From CAYYWP01 sp964475125 (GTDB lineage: Bacteria > Desulfobacterota > Binatia > HRBIN30 > CADEER01), in the NCBI GenBank assembly GCA_964475125.1, contig CAYYWP010000017.1:1-37690 (forward strand): 37,690 nt of DNA, written 5' to 3'. Each line of letters opens with the position of its first letter. Position 1 is the first letter of the stretch. This document shows, in pieces, positions 7,370 through 14,963 of the stretch. A program made the translations under genes and the position numbers. Below the pieces are notes generated by a model. It worked only from the letters and a program-made list of their open reading frames with translations, was not told the DNA's origin and made no database searches.

Positions 7370-9415
7370 ATGGCGGAGGTGCACCTGCTTCTCACCGCGG
7401 CGACGGTTGCCACACCACTGCTCGTCGCGCTCGGGTCGTGTACCCGTCGACTGCGTTGGCTCGCCTGGCGCTGCGTGCCATGGGCTGCCGTCCCGGCATT
7501 CGCCCTCGCGCTCTGCCCTGGCTCGCTGCCGATCCTTGAGCTGCCATGGCTCCTGCTCGTGGCGCGCCTCGGTCGTGATTCGGTCGGTGGTACGTTTCTC
7601 CTCTTCAGCGCTCTGCTGTGGATACTGGCCGGGTGGTACGCCCGGGCCTACCTCGCCGCGGACGACGCGAGGGATCGTTTCGCCCGCTGCTTTCTCCTCA
7701 CGATGGCCGGCAACCTCGGTCTCATCGTTGCCCAGGACGTAGCGACCTTCTACCTCTGCTTCGCGACCATGACGTTCGCCGCCTATGGACTGGTGGTGCA
7801 CGTCGGTGGCGCGCGCGCCCGCCGTGCCGGTCGCGTGTACCTGACCTGCTCGATCGTCGCCGAAGCCCTGCGGGTGGCGGGCCTCCTACTGGCGGTGAAG
7901 GCGGCGGGCAGCACCGATCTCGGCGCGGTAGCGGCGGCGGCCGCGAGCGGACCGTCGGCTCTGGTGACGCGGCTGCTGTTGTTTGCGGGCTTCGCCGTCA
8001 AGGCCGCGCTGCTGCCCTTGCACGTCTGGCTCCCCCTGGCGCATCCGATCGCGCCCACCCCGGCCAGTGCCGTGCTCAGCGGGGCCATGATCAAGGCCGG
8101 CGTATTCGGTTGGCTGCGCCTGTTGCCAGGTGGTCTAGGCGCCTTCCCCGAGCTCGGTGCCGTCTGCGCGCTGGCGGGTGCCTTGGGCGCTGCCTTTGCC
8201 GGCGCTGTCGGACTGACGCAGCGAAACCCAAAGGCATTGCTGGCCTATTCGAGCATCGGTCAAATGGGGTTCCTGAGCGTGGGGATCGGGATCGGGTTGA
8301 TCGAACCGGGGTTGTGGGGCGCCGCGGCCGCGGCGGTCGCGCTCTATGCGATGCACCACGGACTGGCGAAGGCCGCGCTATTTCTGGGCGCCGGACTGAT
8401 CAAGACTGCCCTCTCGCGCCGCGCCTTGGTCGCCGGGCAGATCCTGCCGGCTCTGGCCCTTGCCGGTGCTCCATTCACCAGCGGGGCGCTGGCTAAGTTC
8501 TCCTTGAAAGAGGTGGTTGGTGCGGCGCCCGACTGGCTGGCGACGCCGCTCGGCTGGTTGTTGTCGCTCGCCGCCGCCGGAACGACCCTCTTGATGGCGC
8601 GGCTGCTCTGTCTAACCGCTTCGTCCAGGGGCTCGGACGCGAACACCCCAGGCGTGCATGGCGGCGAACGCGAGACGCTGATGCCCTGGTTCGCGGCGAT
8701 TGCGGCCGTGGCGGTCGTGCCCTGGTGGTTCGCCTGGGAGAGTGCGGTCGTGACGCTGGCGGATCTGCTGCAGGCAAAGGCACTGGTTGCCGCGCTTTGG
8801 CCCGTGGTCCTCGGCGGGATGGTTGCCTTCACCATGCGGCACCGGCTGGGAGAGCGCAGCGTCTTCGGGTTTGTCGTTGCACCCGGCGACCTGCTTGGCC
8901 TGGTCAGCGCGCTGGCGTTGAGCAGGTCGGGGCGGTGGGCACTGGCGACATGGCGGGCGCGACGGTCGGCGCCTCCTCCGCCGCGGCGCACCGCTGTCGT
9001 CCGCCGCACGCTCCGATGCGCTCGCCGCGTCCTGGTTCGTGCCGAGCGAGCACTGCTTCCCTGGCCAGTCCTGGGCGGGGCCTTTCTCGTGCTCGTGGCG
9101 GTGTTGTTCGTCACCGCATCATGCGCCGGCGAGCGCGCGGAGGACGGCCGCGAATTGGCGGCAGCCGGTTTCGAGCGAGCGCAGATCGATGCGTTCGGCG
9201 AGCGTGTGCATCCCCGATCCGCGGGCACACCCGAGCGCGAGCGCGGGCACCCCGAGCGCCATGGCCGCGTTGGCGTCGGTCGATCCCGAACCGAGGCTGT
9301 CGGGGAGACCGAGTTGCCGGTGGACGGCTCGCACGCGCTGCACCAACGGGTGGTCGAGGTCGGTGCGGCCGGCCGGTCTGCGCCCGACGAGGTGACACTC
9401 CAGCCGCAGCGGTGA
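7370..9415 (+). CDS. Third antiporter-like subunit, helix-5 Glu replaced and antisense tail
   Basis: A 681-residue membrane protein of the NuoL/MrpA/MrpD family. The lysine motif AVKAALLPLHVWLPLAHPIA (K211), MIKAGVFGWL and NPKALLAYSSIGQMGF are present. The helix-5 motif reads FYLCFATMTFAAYGLVVH, so alanine (A132) stands where the two sister proteins have the conserved glutamate. A last helix (PVLGGAFLVLVAVLFVTAS) ends near residue 583. The final 98 codons run antisense through the end of the convergent M20 hydrolase gene and look non-coding in origin (Arg/Glu/Gly-rich). It may be a structural, proton-inactive subunit whose original stop has been lost. Confidence 0.75.
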   Translation: MAEVHLLLTAATVATPLLVALGSCTRRLRWLAWRCVPWAAVPAFALALCPGSLPILELPWLLLVARLGRDSVGGTFLLFSALLWILAGWYARAYLAADDARDRFARCFLLTMAGNLGLIVAQDVATFYLCFATMTFAAYGLVVHVGGARARRAGRVYLTCSIVAEALRVAGLLLAVKAAGSTDLGAVAAAAASGPSALVTRLLLFAGFAVKAALLPLHVWLPLAHPIAPTPASAVLSGAMIKAGVFGWLRLLPGGLGAFPELGAVCALAGALGAAFAGAVGLTQRNPKALLAYSSIGQMGFLSVGIGIGLIEPGLWGAAAAAVALYAMHHGLAKAALFLGAGLIKTALSRRALVAGQILPALALAGAPFTSGALAKFSLKEVVGAAPDWLATPLGWLLSLAAAGTTLLMARLLCLTASSRGSDANTPGVHGGERETLMPWFAAIAAVAVVPWWFAWESAVVTLADLLQAKALVAALWPVVLGGMVAFTMRHRLGERSVFGFVVAPGDLLGLVSALALSRSGRWALATWRARRSAPPPPRRTAVVRRTLRCARRVLVRAERALLPWPVLGGAFLVLVAVLFVTASCAGERAEDGRELAAAGFERAQIDAFGERVHPRSAGTPERERGHPERHGRVGVGRSRTEAVGETELPVDGSHALHQRVVEVGAAGRSAPDEVTLQPQR

Positions 9416-10216
9416 GTCGACGGTGAGGCGGTTGAGTAGGTCCGCGAAGGCATGCAGCTCCGACTCTTGCAACGCCCGGCGCTCGACCATCATCTCGGCG
9501 TCGGCGGCGATGGCGTTGACGGAAAGACCGCCGGCGATCGTTCCGATGTTAGCCCCCTCGCGTGCCAGCCGGTCCGCCAGCGCCACCAGGGCGTGGACGG
9601 CGCTGGGCGCGCCTCGATCCCACCAGGAGTGTCCGCCGGGGCCGCTGACGCGGATGCGGCCCCGCAGGCTGCCGACGTGCTCGACGATCACGTCATCCAG
9701 GCCGTGGCCTTCGAAGGCGATCGCCGTCGCCGGTCGCAGCTCGGCACAGACGTGCAACGCACCGCGCAGATTGCCGAGGCCCTCTTCGCCGACGGTGAAT
9801 GCGACTGCCACGCCGGGCGGAAGCGCGGCCAGGCTTTCGATCGCCCAGATGGCCGCCATCACCGCGGCCGCGTTGTCGCCGACGCCGGGCCCGACGAGCT
9901 CGTCACCGTCGCAATGGGTGGTCAGGTCCGACTCGAGGCTGAAGACCGTGTCGACGTGAACCATCACCAGCAACCGCGGCGTGTCCGCGTCGACGCGCCA
10001 GATCAGATTGCCGGCGGCGTCGCGCTGCCGGTGACCGGGCAGATGGCCGATGCGTCGCTCGATCCATCGCAACCGCGCCTCCTCGGCACCGGTGGGTGCG
10101 GGGATCGACGCGAGCTCGCGCAACTCACCGGCGACCACCACCTCTGCGACCTGCGCTCCGTCAGCTCGCGTCTTCGCCGCGCGCGGCTCGCTGGCGGGGA
10201 ATGACGGCCGTGGCAT
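9119..10216 (-). CDS. M20-family metallohydrolase (ArgE/DapE/CPG2-like)
   Basis: Up to 365 residues. The dinuclear-zinc motifs of family M20 are in order: LLVMVHVDTVF (His, Asp), GPGVGDNAAAVMAA (bridging Asp), AFTVGEEGLGNLRG (catalytic Glu-Glu) and, at the C terminus, GSGMHTLAERIDL (His). Family members cleave N-acyl or peptide-like amide bonds. It is the last gene of the five-gene minus-strand operon and overlaps the RidA gene by 56 bases with the ATG at 10216. A GTG at 10141 would avoid the overlap and is equally plausible. Its 3' end overlaps the antiporter gene on the other strand. The substrate is unknown. Confidence 0.85.
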   Translation of the reverse strand: MPRPSFPASEPRAAKTRADGAQVAEVVVAGELRELASIPAPTGAEEARLRWIERRIGHLPGHRQRDAAGNLIWRVDADTPRLLVMVHVDTVFSLESDLTTHCDGDELVGPGVGDNAAAVMAAIWAIESLAALPPGVAVAFTVGEEGLGNLRGALHVCAELRPATAIAFEGHGLDDVIVEHVGSLRGRIRVSGPGGHSWWDRGAPSAVHALVALADRLAREGANIGTIAGGLSVNAIAADAEMMVERRALQESELHAFADLLNRLTVDSPLRLECHLVGRRPAGRTDLDHPLVQRVRAVHRQLGLPDSLGSGSTDANAAMALGVPALALGCARGSGMHTLAERIDLRSLETGCRQFAAVLRALAGA

Positions 10217-10601
10217 CGATCTCCACCACCCATTCCGGACGCGCCAGCCCGCTCACGACCAGGCCGGTCGAGCAGGGATAGACGCCGCGCAGCCAGCGGC
10301 CGATGACGCGGTAGACCGGCTCGCGATAGCGGATGTCGGTCACGTAAACGACGATCTTGCAGATGTCCTCGAGGCGGGCCCCGGCCTCCTCGAGGAGCCG
10401 TGCGATATTGGCCATCGCCTGCTCGGCCTGCGCGGCCGGGTCGCCGAGGCCGACGGAGGCGTTGGTGTCGAGGTTCTGCCCGACCTGGCCGCGCAGGAAG
10501 ACGATGTTGTCGGCGACGACCGCCTGGCAGAGGTCGTTGTCGAGGTTCTGCTCGGGGTAGGTGTCCTTGGTGTTGAAGGGGCGGATCCGCCGGTGAGTCA
10601 T
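10161..10601 (-). CDS. RidA/YjgF-family enamine/imine deaminase (copy 1)
   Basis: A 146-residue protein of the Rid superfamily: VVADNIVFLRGQVGQ at the start, GDPAAQAEQAMANIARLLEEAG, LEDICKIVVYVTDIRYREPVYRVIG, and the C-terminal strand SGLARPEWVVEIDATAVI with an arginine near the active-site position. Rid proteins hydrolyse reactive enamine or imine intermediates to keto compounds and ammonia. Within catabolic operons they often act on a pathway intermediate. It starts 8 bases after the stop of the amidohydrolase gene and overlaps the M20 gene. Which intermediate it takes is unknown. Confidence 0.85.
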   Translation of the reverse strand: MTHRRIRPFNTKDTYPEQNLDNDLCQAVVADNIVFLRGQVGQNLDTNASVGLGDPAAQAEQAMANIARLLEEAGARLEDICKIVVYVTDIRYREPVYRVIGRWLRGVYPCSTGLVVSGLARPEWVVEIDATAVIPRQRAARGEDAS

Positions 10602-10609
10602 AAGCGCCG

Positions 10610-11875
10610 TCAGACAGGTGTTCGCCGCTGGCTGCCGAGGCTGGTGTCGACGATCTCGCCGCCGATGACGACGCAGGCGATGGCATCCTGCCCGACGGCC
10701 AGGCACAGCTCGTTCGGATGATCGGCCCGAACAACGGTCAGATCGCCGCGCTTGCCGACGTCGATCGAGCCGCGGTCGCTTTGCAGCCCCAGGGCATAGG
10801 CGGCGTTGAGGGTCGCGCCTACGATCGCCTCGGACGGGGTTAGCCGAAACCACGGTGCGGCGATGCCGATCGTGGTGCTCAGCGAGGTGGCGTGGATGGA
10901 GGAGCAGTAGTCGGTGGCGATCGCCACCGGCACCTGTTGGTCGATGAGCAAGCGCGCGTTGGCCCGGCGAGCGGTCATGTAGACCAGCTCCGCCTGCGGC
11001 AGCAGCACCGCGACCGTGTCGGTGCGCCCCACCTCGAGGATCTCCGCGTCGGGGGTATAGGTGAGGTGCTCGGCCGAGACCGCGCCGCCTGCCACGGCGG
11101 TCTGCCAGCCCTGTGAGGTCGCGAACGCGTCGGCGTGCGCCCGGGTCGGGATGCCGAGCTGACGGGAGCGGTCGAACAGACGCGTCGCCTGGGCAGGGGT
11201 GAAGAGTCCGCGCTCGCAGGTGATGTCGTGGAACGCCGCGAACCCTTGCTCGATCACCCGTGGCAGCATGTCGAGCACCTCGTCGGTGTAAGCGTCCGCG
11301 TCGTCGCCGGCGGGGACGACGTGGGCGCCGAGGAACGAGATCACGAGGTTCAGCGGGGTCAGGCTCCGACTGCGGTGGAGGAGCTCGAGCTGCCGCAGCT
11401 CGGAGTCGAGGGTCAGCCCATAGCCGGACTTGACCTCCAGCGTCGTCACGCCGCCGGCCAGAATCTTCCCGTAGGCCGACGCCACGCGCTCGAGCAGGTC
11501 GGCGTCCGCGGCCTGGCGCGTCGCCGCGACGCTGGACCAGATGCCGCCGCCCCGGCGCGCGATGTCCTCCAGCGACGCGCCGCCCAGGCGCTCGGCGTAC
11601 TCCATGTGACGGCTGCCGGCGAAGAGCGGATGAGAGTGACATTCGATGAGACCCGGTAGGATGGTCAGGCCCGAGGCGTCGAGCGTGGCGACGCCCTCGC
11701 CCCACTCGCGCGTCACCTCGGCGGTCGTTCCGGCGGCGACGATGCGGCCGCCGCGGATCGCCACCGCGCCGTCGGCGACCAGGTTCAACTCCCCTTGCTC
11801 GGCGCCGCGCCGGGCTGCGCCCGTGTCGGTGACACGGGCCAGATGTGCGGCGTGGACGATGTTCAGGTCGCTCAT
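10610..11875 (-). CDS. Imidazolonepropionase-like amidohydrolase
   Basis: A 421-residue metal-dependent amidohydrolase closest by motif to HutI. Metal motif ECHSHPLFAGSR (H80, H82), the HutI-type LEVKSGYGLTLDSELRQLELLH (K139), RAHADAFATSQGW, VSAEHLTY and the catalytic aspartate in VAIATDYCSSIHATSL are visible. HutI proteins normally read TDxNPG at the last site; here it is TDYCSS, so the substrate may be a different cyclic amide or imidazolone-like ring. No hutH, hutU or hutG is in the window, which argues against histidine degradation. Start: ATG overlapping the HpaB stop by 4 bases. Confidence 0.82.
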   Translation of the reverse strand: MSDLNIVHAAHLARVTDTGAARRGAEQGELNLVADGAVAIRGGRIVAAGTTAEVTREWGEGVATLDASGLTILPGLIECHSHPLFAGSRHMEYAERLGGASLEDIARRGGGIWSSVAATRQAADADLLERVASAYGKILAGGVTTLEVKSGYGLTLDSELRQLELLHRSRSLTPLNLVISFLGAHVVPAGDDADAYTDEVLDMLPRVIEQGFAAFHDITCERGLFTPAQATRLFDRSRQLGIPTRAHADAFATSQGWQTAVAGGAVSAEHLTYTPDAEILEVGRTDTVAVLLPQAELVYMTARRANARLLIDQQVPVAIATDYCSSIHATSLSTTIGIAAPWFRLTPSEAIVGATLNAAYALGLQSDRGSIDVGKRGDLTVVRADHPNELCLAVGQDAIACVVIGGEIVDTSLGSQRRTPV

Positions 11876-13383
11876 CGGCGCGCCCGGGCCTGGTTCATGC
11901 CGACTCGATCTCGGCGCGAGTGGGCAGCGGGTGTGGAGAGCCCGGCGTACTTCCGCACCAGCTCGGCGGGCCCGGCGAAGTCGTAGTTGTTGTAGACCGC
12001 GAGCAGGTGGGCGAACGCCGGCGACTGGGCGAACAGTTGGAAAGTGAGGCGGTGACCGGCGTAGTCCGAGTTCAGGAGATCGCGCGCGAAGGCGAACAGC
12101 CGGCGGCGATCCTCGGCGGTGACGTCTCCCACCGCCAGGTACTTGTGCAGCCACTTGCCGGACTCGGGGGCGGCAAACGACGCGGCGCTGGGGGTGACGC
12201 ACAACTGGCCGCCGCACAGATCGCGCGCCAGGTGCATCATCGCCGGCAACTGCGAGCAGGCGAAGACGCGGCCGGTGTAGAGCAGCGCTTGGTTGGGCAT
12301 GAGGAGGCCGCCGGGGCTGACTTCGGCGCACTCGATCGCCGCCGTCAGGTGCGCGTTGATGCCCTCGCGATAGCAGGCGAGCTCGGCGAGCTTTTCGCGC
12401 ACCGCCTGGTGCATGGTGATGCCGCTCTGGGAGGCGTTCGTATAGGCGACGCCGACGAGCAGGTCGGCGAAGCGGAGATGGCGCTGGACGAACGGGAACA
12501 TGCTGTAGCGGTGCAGCGTGGCGCGGATGAACGCCGCGGCGCGCGTGTGGCGGTAGAAGAAGACGTTCTCCCAGGGGATCTCGACGTCGTCGAAGACGAT
12601 CATCGTATCGACCTCGTCGAAGCGGCTGGCCAGCGGGTAATCCTCGGCCGGCTGCCGGCCGGCGAACGACGAGCGGCAGATGTGCCGGATCCCCGGCGCG
12701 CCCATGTCGGCGATGAATCCGACCGCGTAGTCCGAGAGCTCGGCGTTGCCCCAGTCGCCGATCGTCGGCTTCACGAAGGCCTGATTCGCGTACGCCGCGG
12801 CGGTCTCGAACTTCGCGCCGCGAATGATGATCCCCCCGTCGGTCTCTCCCACCACGTGCAGGAGGACGTCGGGATCTTGATCCTGCGGGCGTTTCGACCG
12901 GTCGCCTTTCGGGTCGGTGTTCGCCGAGACGTGAAACGGGTCGGCGACCGCCGCCCGCCGCACGTGCCGGCGGATGTGCTCGGAGAAGGCCGGGTTGATC
13001 TCGTTCAGGACATCCTGGCCGTCGTAGAGCGACCACATCTCGCCCACCGTCTCATCGCCGACGCGCGTGACGATCCCGCCACAGGTGTCGAGCACGGCGT
13101 CGACGGCGGTCCGCTTGGCGTGCCAGTCCGCCTTCGTCAGCGGCAGCTTCGGACCCGTCGGGCACCGCTCGCCGGTCTCGGCGTCGGCGTAGGACATGAC
13201 GTCTCGAGTCGCCGCATCGTGCGCCATGTCATAGATGCGCGCGCGCACGTCGACCATCGGCTTGAACGCCGGGTGGGTGGTGACGTCCTCGACCTGCTCG
13301 CCGTCGATCCAGACCACCCGCCCATCGCGGATCGACTCGCGGTATTCGTCGCCGGTCCGGATCATCCGCCGCTGCCGGGACAA
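11872..13383 (-). CDS. HpaB-family FADH2-dependent aromatic monooxygenase
   Basis: A 503-residue protein of the 4-hydroxyphenylacetate 3-hydroxylase (HpaB/PvcC) family, which has an acyl-CoA dehydrogenase-like fold. Family stretches include MIRTGDEYRESIRDGRVVWI, DGGIIIRGAKFETAAAYANQ, FDEVDTMIVFDDVEIPWENV and RHLRFADLLVG. The ordinary reaction is ortho-hydroxylation of a phenol using reduced flavin from a separate reductase; no HpaC-type reductase gene is in this window. It lies 4 bases after the nitrilase gene and overlaps the amidohydrolase gene by 4 bases. The substrate is unknown; the dehydratase branch of this superfamily is less likely. Confidence 0.85.
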   Translation of the reverse strand: MSRQRRMIRTGDEYRESIRDGRVVWIDGEQVEDVTTHPAFKPMVDVRARIYDMAHDAATRDVMSYADAETGERCPTGPKLPLTKADWHAKRTAVDAVLDTCGGIVTRVGDETVGEMWSLYDGQDVLNEINPAFSEHIRRHVRRAAVADPFHVSANTDPKGDRSKRPQDQDPDVLLHVVGETDGGIIIRGAKFETAAAYANQAFVKPTIGDWGNAELSDYAVGFIADMGAPGIRHICRSSFAGRQPAEDYPLASRFDEVDTMIVFDDVEIPWENVFFYRHTRAAAFIRATLHRYSMFPFVQRHLRFADLLVGVAYTNASQSGITMHQAVREKLAELACYREGINAHLTAAIECAEVSPGGLLMPNQALLYTGRVFACSQLPAMMHLARDLCGGQLCVTPSAASFAAPESGKWLHKYLAVGDVTAEDRRRLFAFARDLLNSDYAGHRLTFQLFAQSPAFAHLLAVYNNYDFAGPAELVRKYAGLSTPAAHSRRDRVGMNQARARR

Positions 13384-13387
13384 GCCC

Positions 13388-14362
13388 TCAATCGAGCCAG
13401 GAAACCTGCGGCTTGCGGCGCGTGTCGACGGTGAGGGTGAAGATGTCGGGACGGTTGTAATGGCCGACCGTGTCCATCGCGTATTGCTCGCCGGCGACGC
13501 GGCTGAGATCGAGGTCGGCGTAGATGATCGTCTCCGTGCCCACCACGGGGCCTGCGATCCACTGGCCGTCGGGGCCGATGATGCCGCTCCCGCCGGTCAG
13601 GAGCACATCCTTTCCCCCTTCCGGCGCCGCGCCCGCCTGCATTGCTTCCCTGAGCTCGAAGTCCTCCGGAACGGCACTGGCGGGCATGTAGGCGCCGACG
13701 ACCAGGACGAAGCATCGCCCCTCGAAGGCGTAGTGGCGGCTGGCCAGATGCGCGATCTCGTATCCCCACGGCCATACCGCGACGTGGATGCGCTCGCACC
13801 GCGCGTGCATCGCAAAGCGCGTCAGCGGCATCCAGTGCTCCCAGCAGATGAGCCCGCCAAGTCCGCCGTAGGGCGTGTCGACGACGGCCAGCCCGCTGCC
13901 GTCTTCACTGCGTCCCCAGATGATGCGCTCGGCGTGTGTCGGGACGAGCTTGCGATGCACCACGACTTGCCCGTCCGGCCTCAGATAGAGGAGGGAGTTG
14001 AAGAGCGTGCCGCCCGACAGTTCGTTGATTCCCATCACCACCTCGACGCCGCGCTCGACCGCGACGCTCGACAGTCGTTCGGTGGCCGGGCTCGGCACCT
14101 CGACCGACTGGGCGAGCAGTTGCGCGTAGGCCCGCTTGGCCTTCTCGTCGCCCCAGCCCGCGGCTCCGTAGACCCACAGCGGATACCCGGGCACCCAGAC
14201 TTCGGGAAAGGCGATGATGCGAGCCCCGCCGGCCGCGGCTTCGTTGATCAATCCGACCCCCTTCTCGATCGTCGCGGCGCGATCGAGAAAGATCGGCGAT
14301 GCCTGCACCACCGCGACGCGGCAGGTCGCGCTTGTCCCTGAGCCTCGTGACTTCTCACCCAT
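13388..14362 (-). CDS. Nitrilase-superfamily nitrilase
   Basis: A 324-residue branch-1-type nitrilase. The catalytic triad is in place: Glu54 in IIAFPEVWVPGYP, Lys138 in VVVHRKLVPTHAER and Cys173 in GGLICWEHWMPLTRFA. GLICWEHWMPL and a long C-terminal tail are typical of aromatic/aliphatic nitrilases rather than of amidases. It would hydrolyse a nitrile to a carboxylic acid and ammonia. It is the first gene of the minus-strand operon. I chose the ATG at 14362; an in-frame ATG at 14377 is possible, and the open frame reaches to 14566 without likely coding content. Confidence 0.87.
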   Translation of the reverse strand: MGEKSRGSGTSATCRVAVVQASPIFLDRAATIEKGVGLINEAAAGGARIIAFPEVWVPGYPLWVYGAAGWGDEKAKRAYAQLLAQSVEVPSPATERLSSVAVERGVEVVMGINELSGGTLFNSLLYLRPDGQVVVHRKLVPTHAERIIWGRSEDGSGLAVVDTPYGGLGGLICWEHWMPLTRFAMHARCERIHVAVWPWGYEIAHLASRHYAFEGRCFVLVVGAYMPASAVPEDFELREAMQAGAAPEGGKDVLLTGGSGIIGPDGQWIAGPVVGTETIIYADLDLSRVAGEQYAMDTVGHYNRPDIFTLTVDTRRKPQVSWLD

Positions 14363-14377
14363 GCCTGCTCGTCTCAT

Positions 14378-14613
14378 TCCCAGGGCACTCGCTCGCGCCT
14401 GAGGTGAACGCCTCCATTGCCCGTTGCCCTGTACCACCGCGGCGATACGGACCACTCGCCCGAATTTCGAGCGACGGACGATGACCCACCGGGATGGCGA
14501 AAGCAAGCGATGCGCGGGCAGGACGGCCCGCGAACACACCCCCAGCCGCGTGGCCGCACGGCACACCGGGCTCGCTGCCCGCTTGCGGCGAACCCGCCGA
14601 CGTTCGCCTCACT
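14378..14613. other. Promoter-side gap upstream of the nitrilase operon
   Basis: This stretch should hold the promoter of the minus-strand catabolic operon. Open frames on both strands are Arg/Pro-rich shadows without recognisable motifs. I see no clear sigma-70 boxes and no regulator gene beside the operon. Confidence 0.3.
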
Positions 14614-14811
14614 TCAAGGGTTTCCGGTCGGGTGCCGCTTGGCGATCATCCACGCCTCGCCGACCGGGACATCCGATGCGAGCGCCGGGTTCTCCGTTTC
14701 GACCGGCCCACACGGCTGCCCGTCCGAGCGCCGGTGATGCCGCGCGCCGCGTTCCAGCGTGACCCGTTGCCCGCAGCGCCCGCACCGCCCTTCCAGATAG
14801 CTCTTTCGCAT
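14614..14811 (-). CDS. Small zinc-ribbon-like protein
   Basis: A 65-residue hydrophilic protein beginning MRKSYLEGRCGRCGQRVTLE and continuing through HH and a third cysteine (DGQPCGPVE). The CxxC pair with later His/Cys looks like a treble or ribbon zinc site. A purine-rich, not strong, ribosome-binding site (tggggcg) precedes the ATG. It has no partner gene close by. It could be spurious, but the Cys/His spacing is not what random GC-rich frames usually give. Confidence 0.4.
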   Translation of the reverse strand: MRKSYLEGRCGRCGQRVTLERGARHHRRSDGQPCGPVETENPALASDVPVGEAWMIAKRHPTGNP

Positions 14812-14848
14812 CGCGCCCCACAGCCTACGCCCGCGGCAGTGGGTTGCC

Positions 14849-14963
14849 TAGCAGCCGGTCGAGAAAGGCCGGCCTCATGCTTCGACGGGCTCAGGGCATA
14901 TCCCGAGCCCGGCGTTCGTCGACGGGGCGAAAGAGGCGCGAAACGTTTTTCAACGGACTGCTA
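14849..14963. repeat. MITE-like repeat with terminal inverted ends
   Basis: The left end tagcagccggtcgagaaag (14849-14867) and the right end gtttttcaacggactgcta (14945-14963) are imperfect inverted repeats (14 of 19 positions match). Inside, 14879-14925 hold an imperfect palindrome built on cttcgacgggctcaggg and cccgagcccg...cgtcgac. It has no coding capacity. The right end supplies the TAG stop of the glutathione transferase gene. The internal palindrome resembles the repeat at 36167-36220. Confidence 0.5.

Noticed and set aside
6383..7801. 472-codon minus-strand frame
   Set aside because: Antisense to two antiporter genes with strong motifs; Arg/His/Gln-rich shadow of high-GC coding sequence.
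10610..11875. Histidine-degradation gene hutI
   Set aside because: No hutH, hutU or hutG nearby, the TDxNPG motif is altered, and it is embedded in a nitrilase-monooxygenase operon.
11845..13434. 529-codon plus-strand frame
   Set aside because: Antisense to the HpaB-type gene; no domains, typical GC-frame shadow.
13235..14341. 368-codon plus-strand frame
   Set aside because: Antisense to the nitrilase, whose Glu-Lys-Cys triad is intact.
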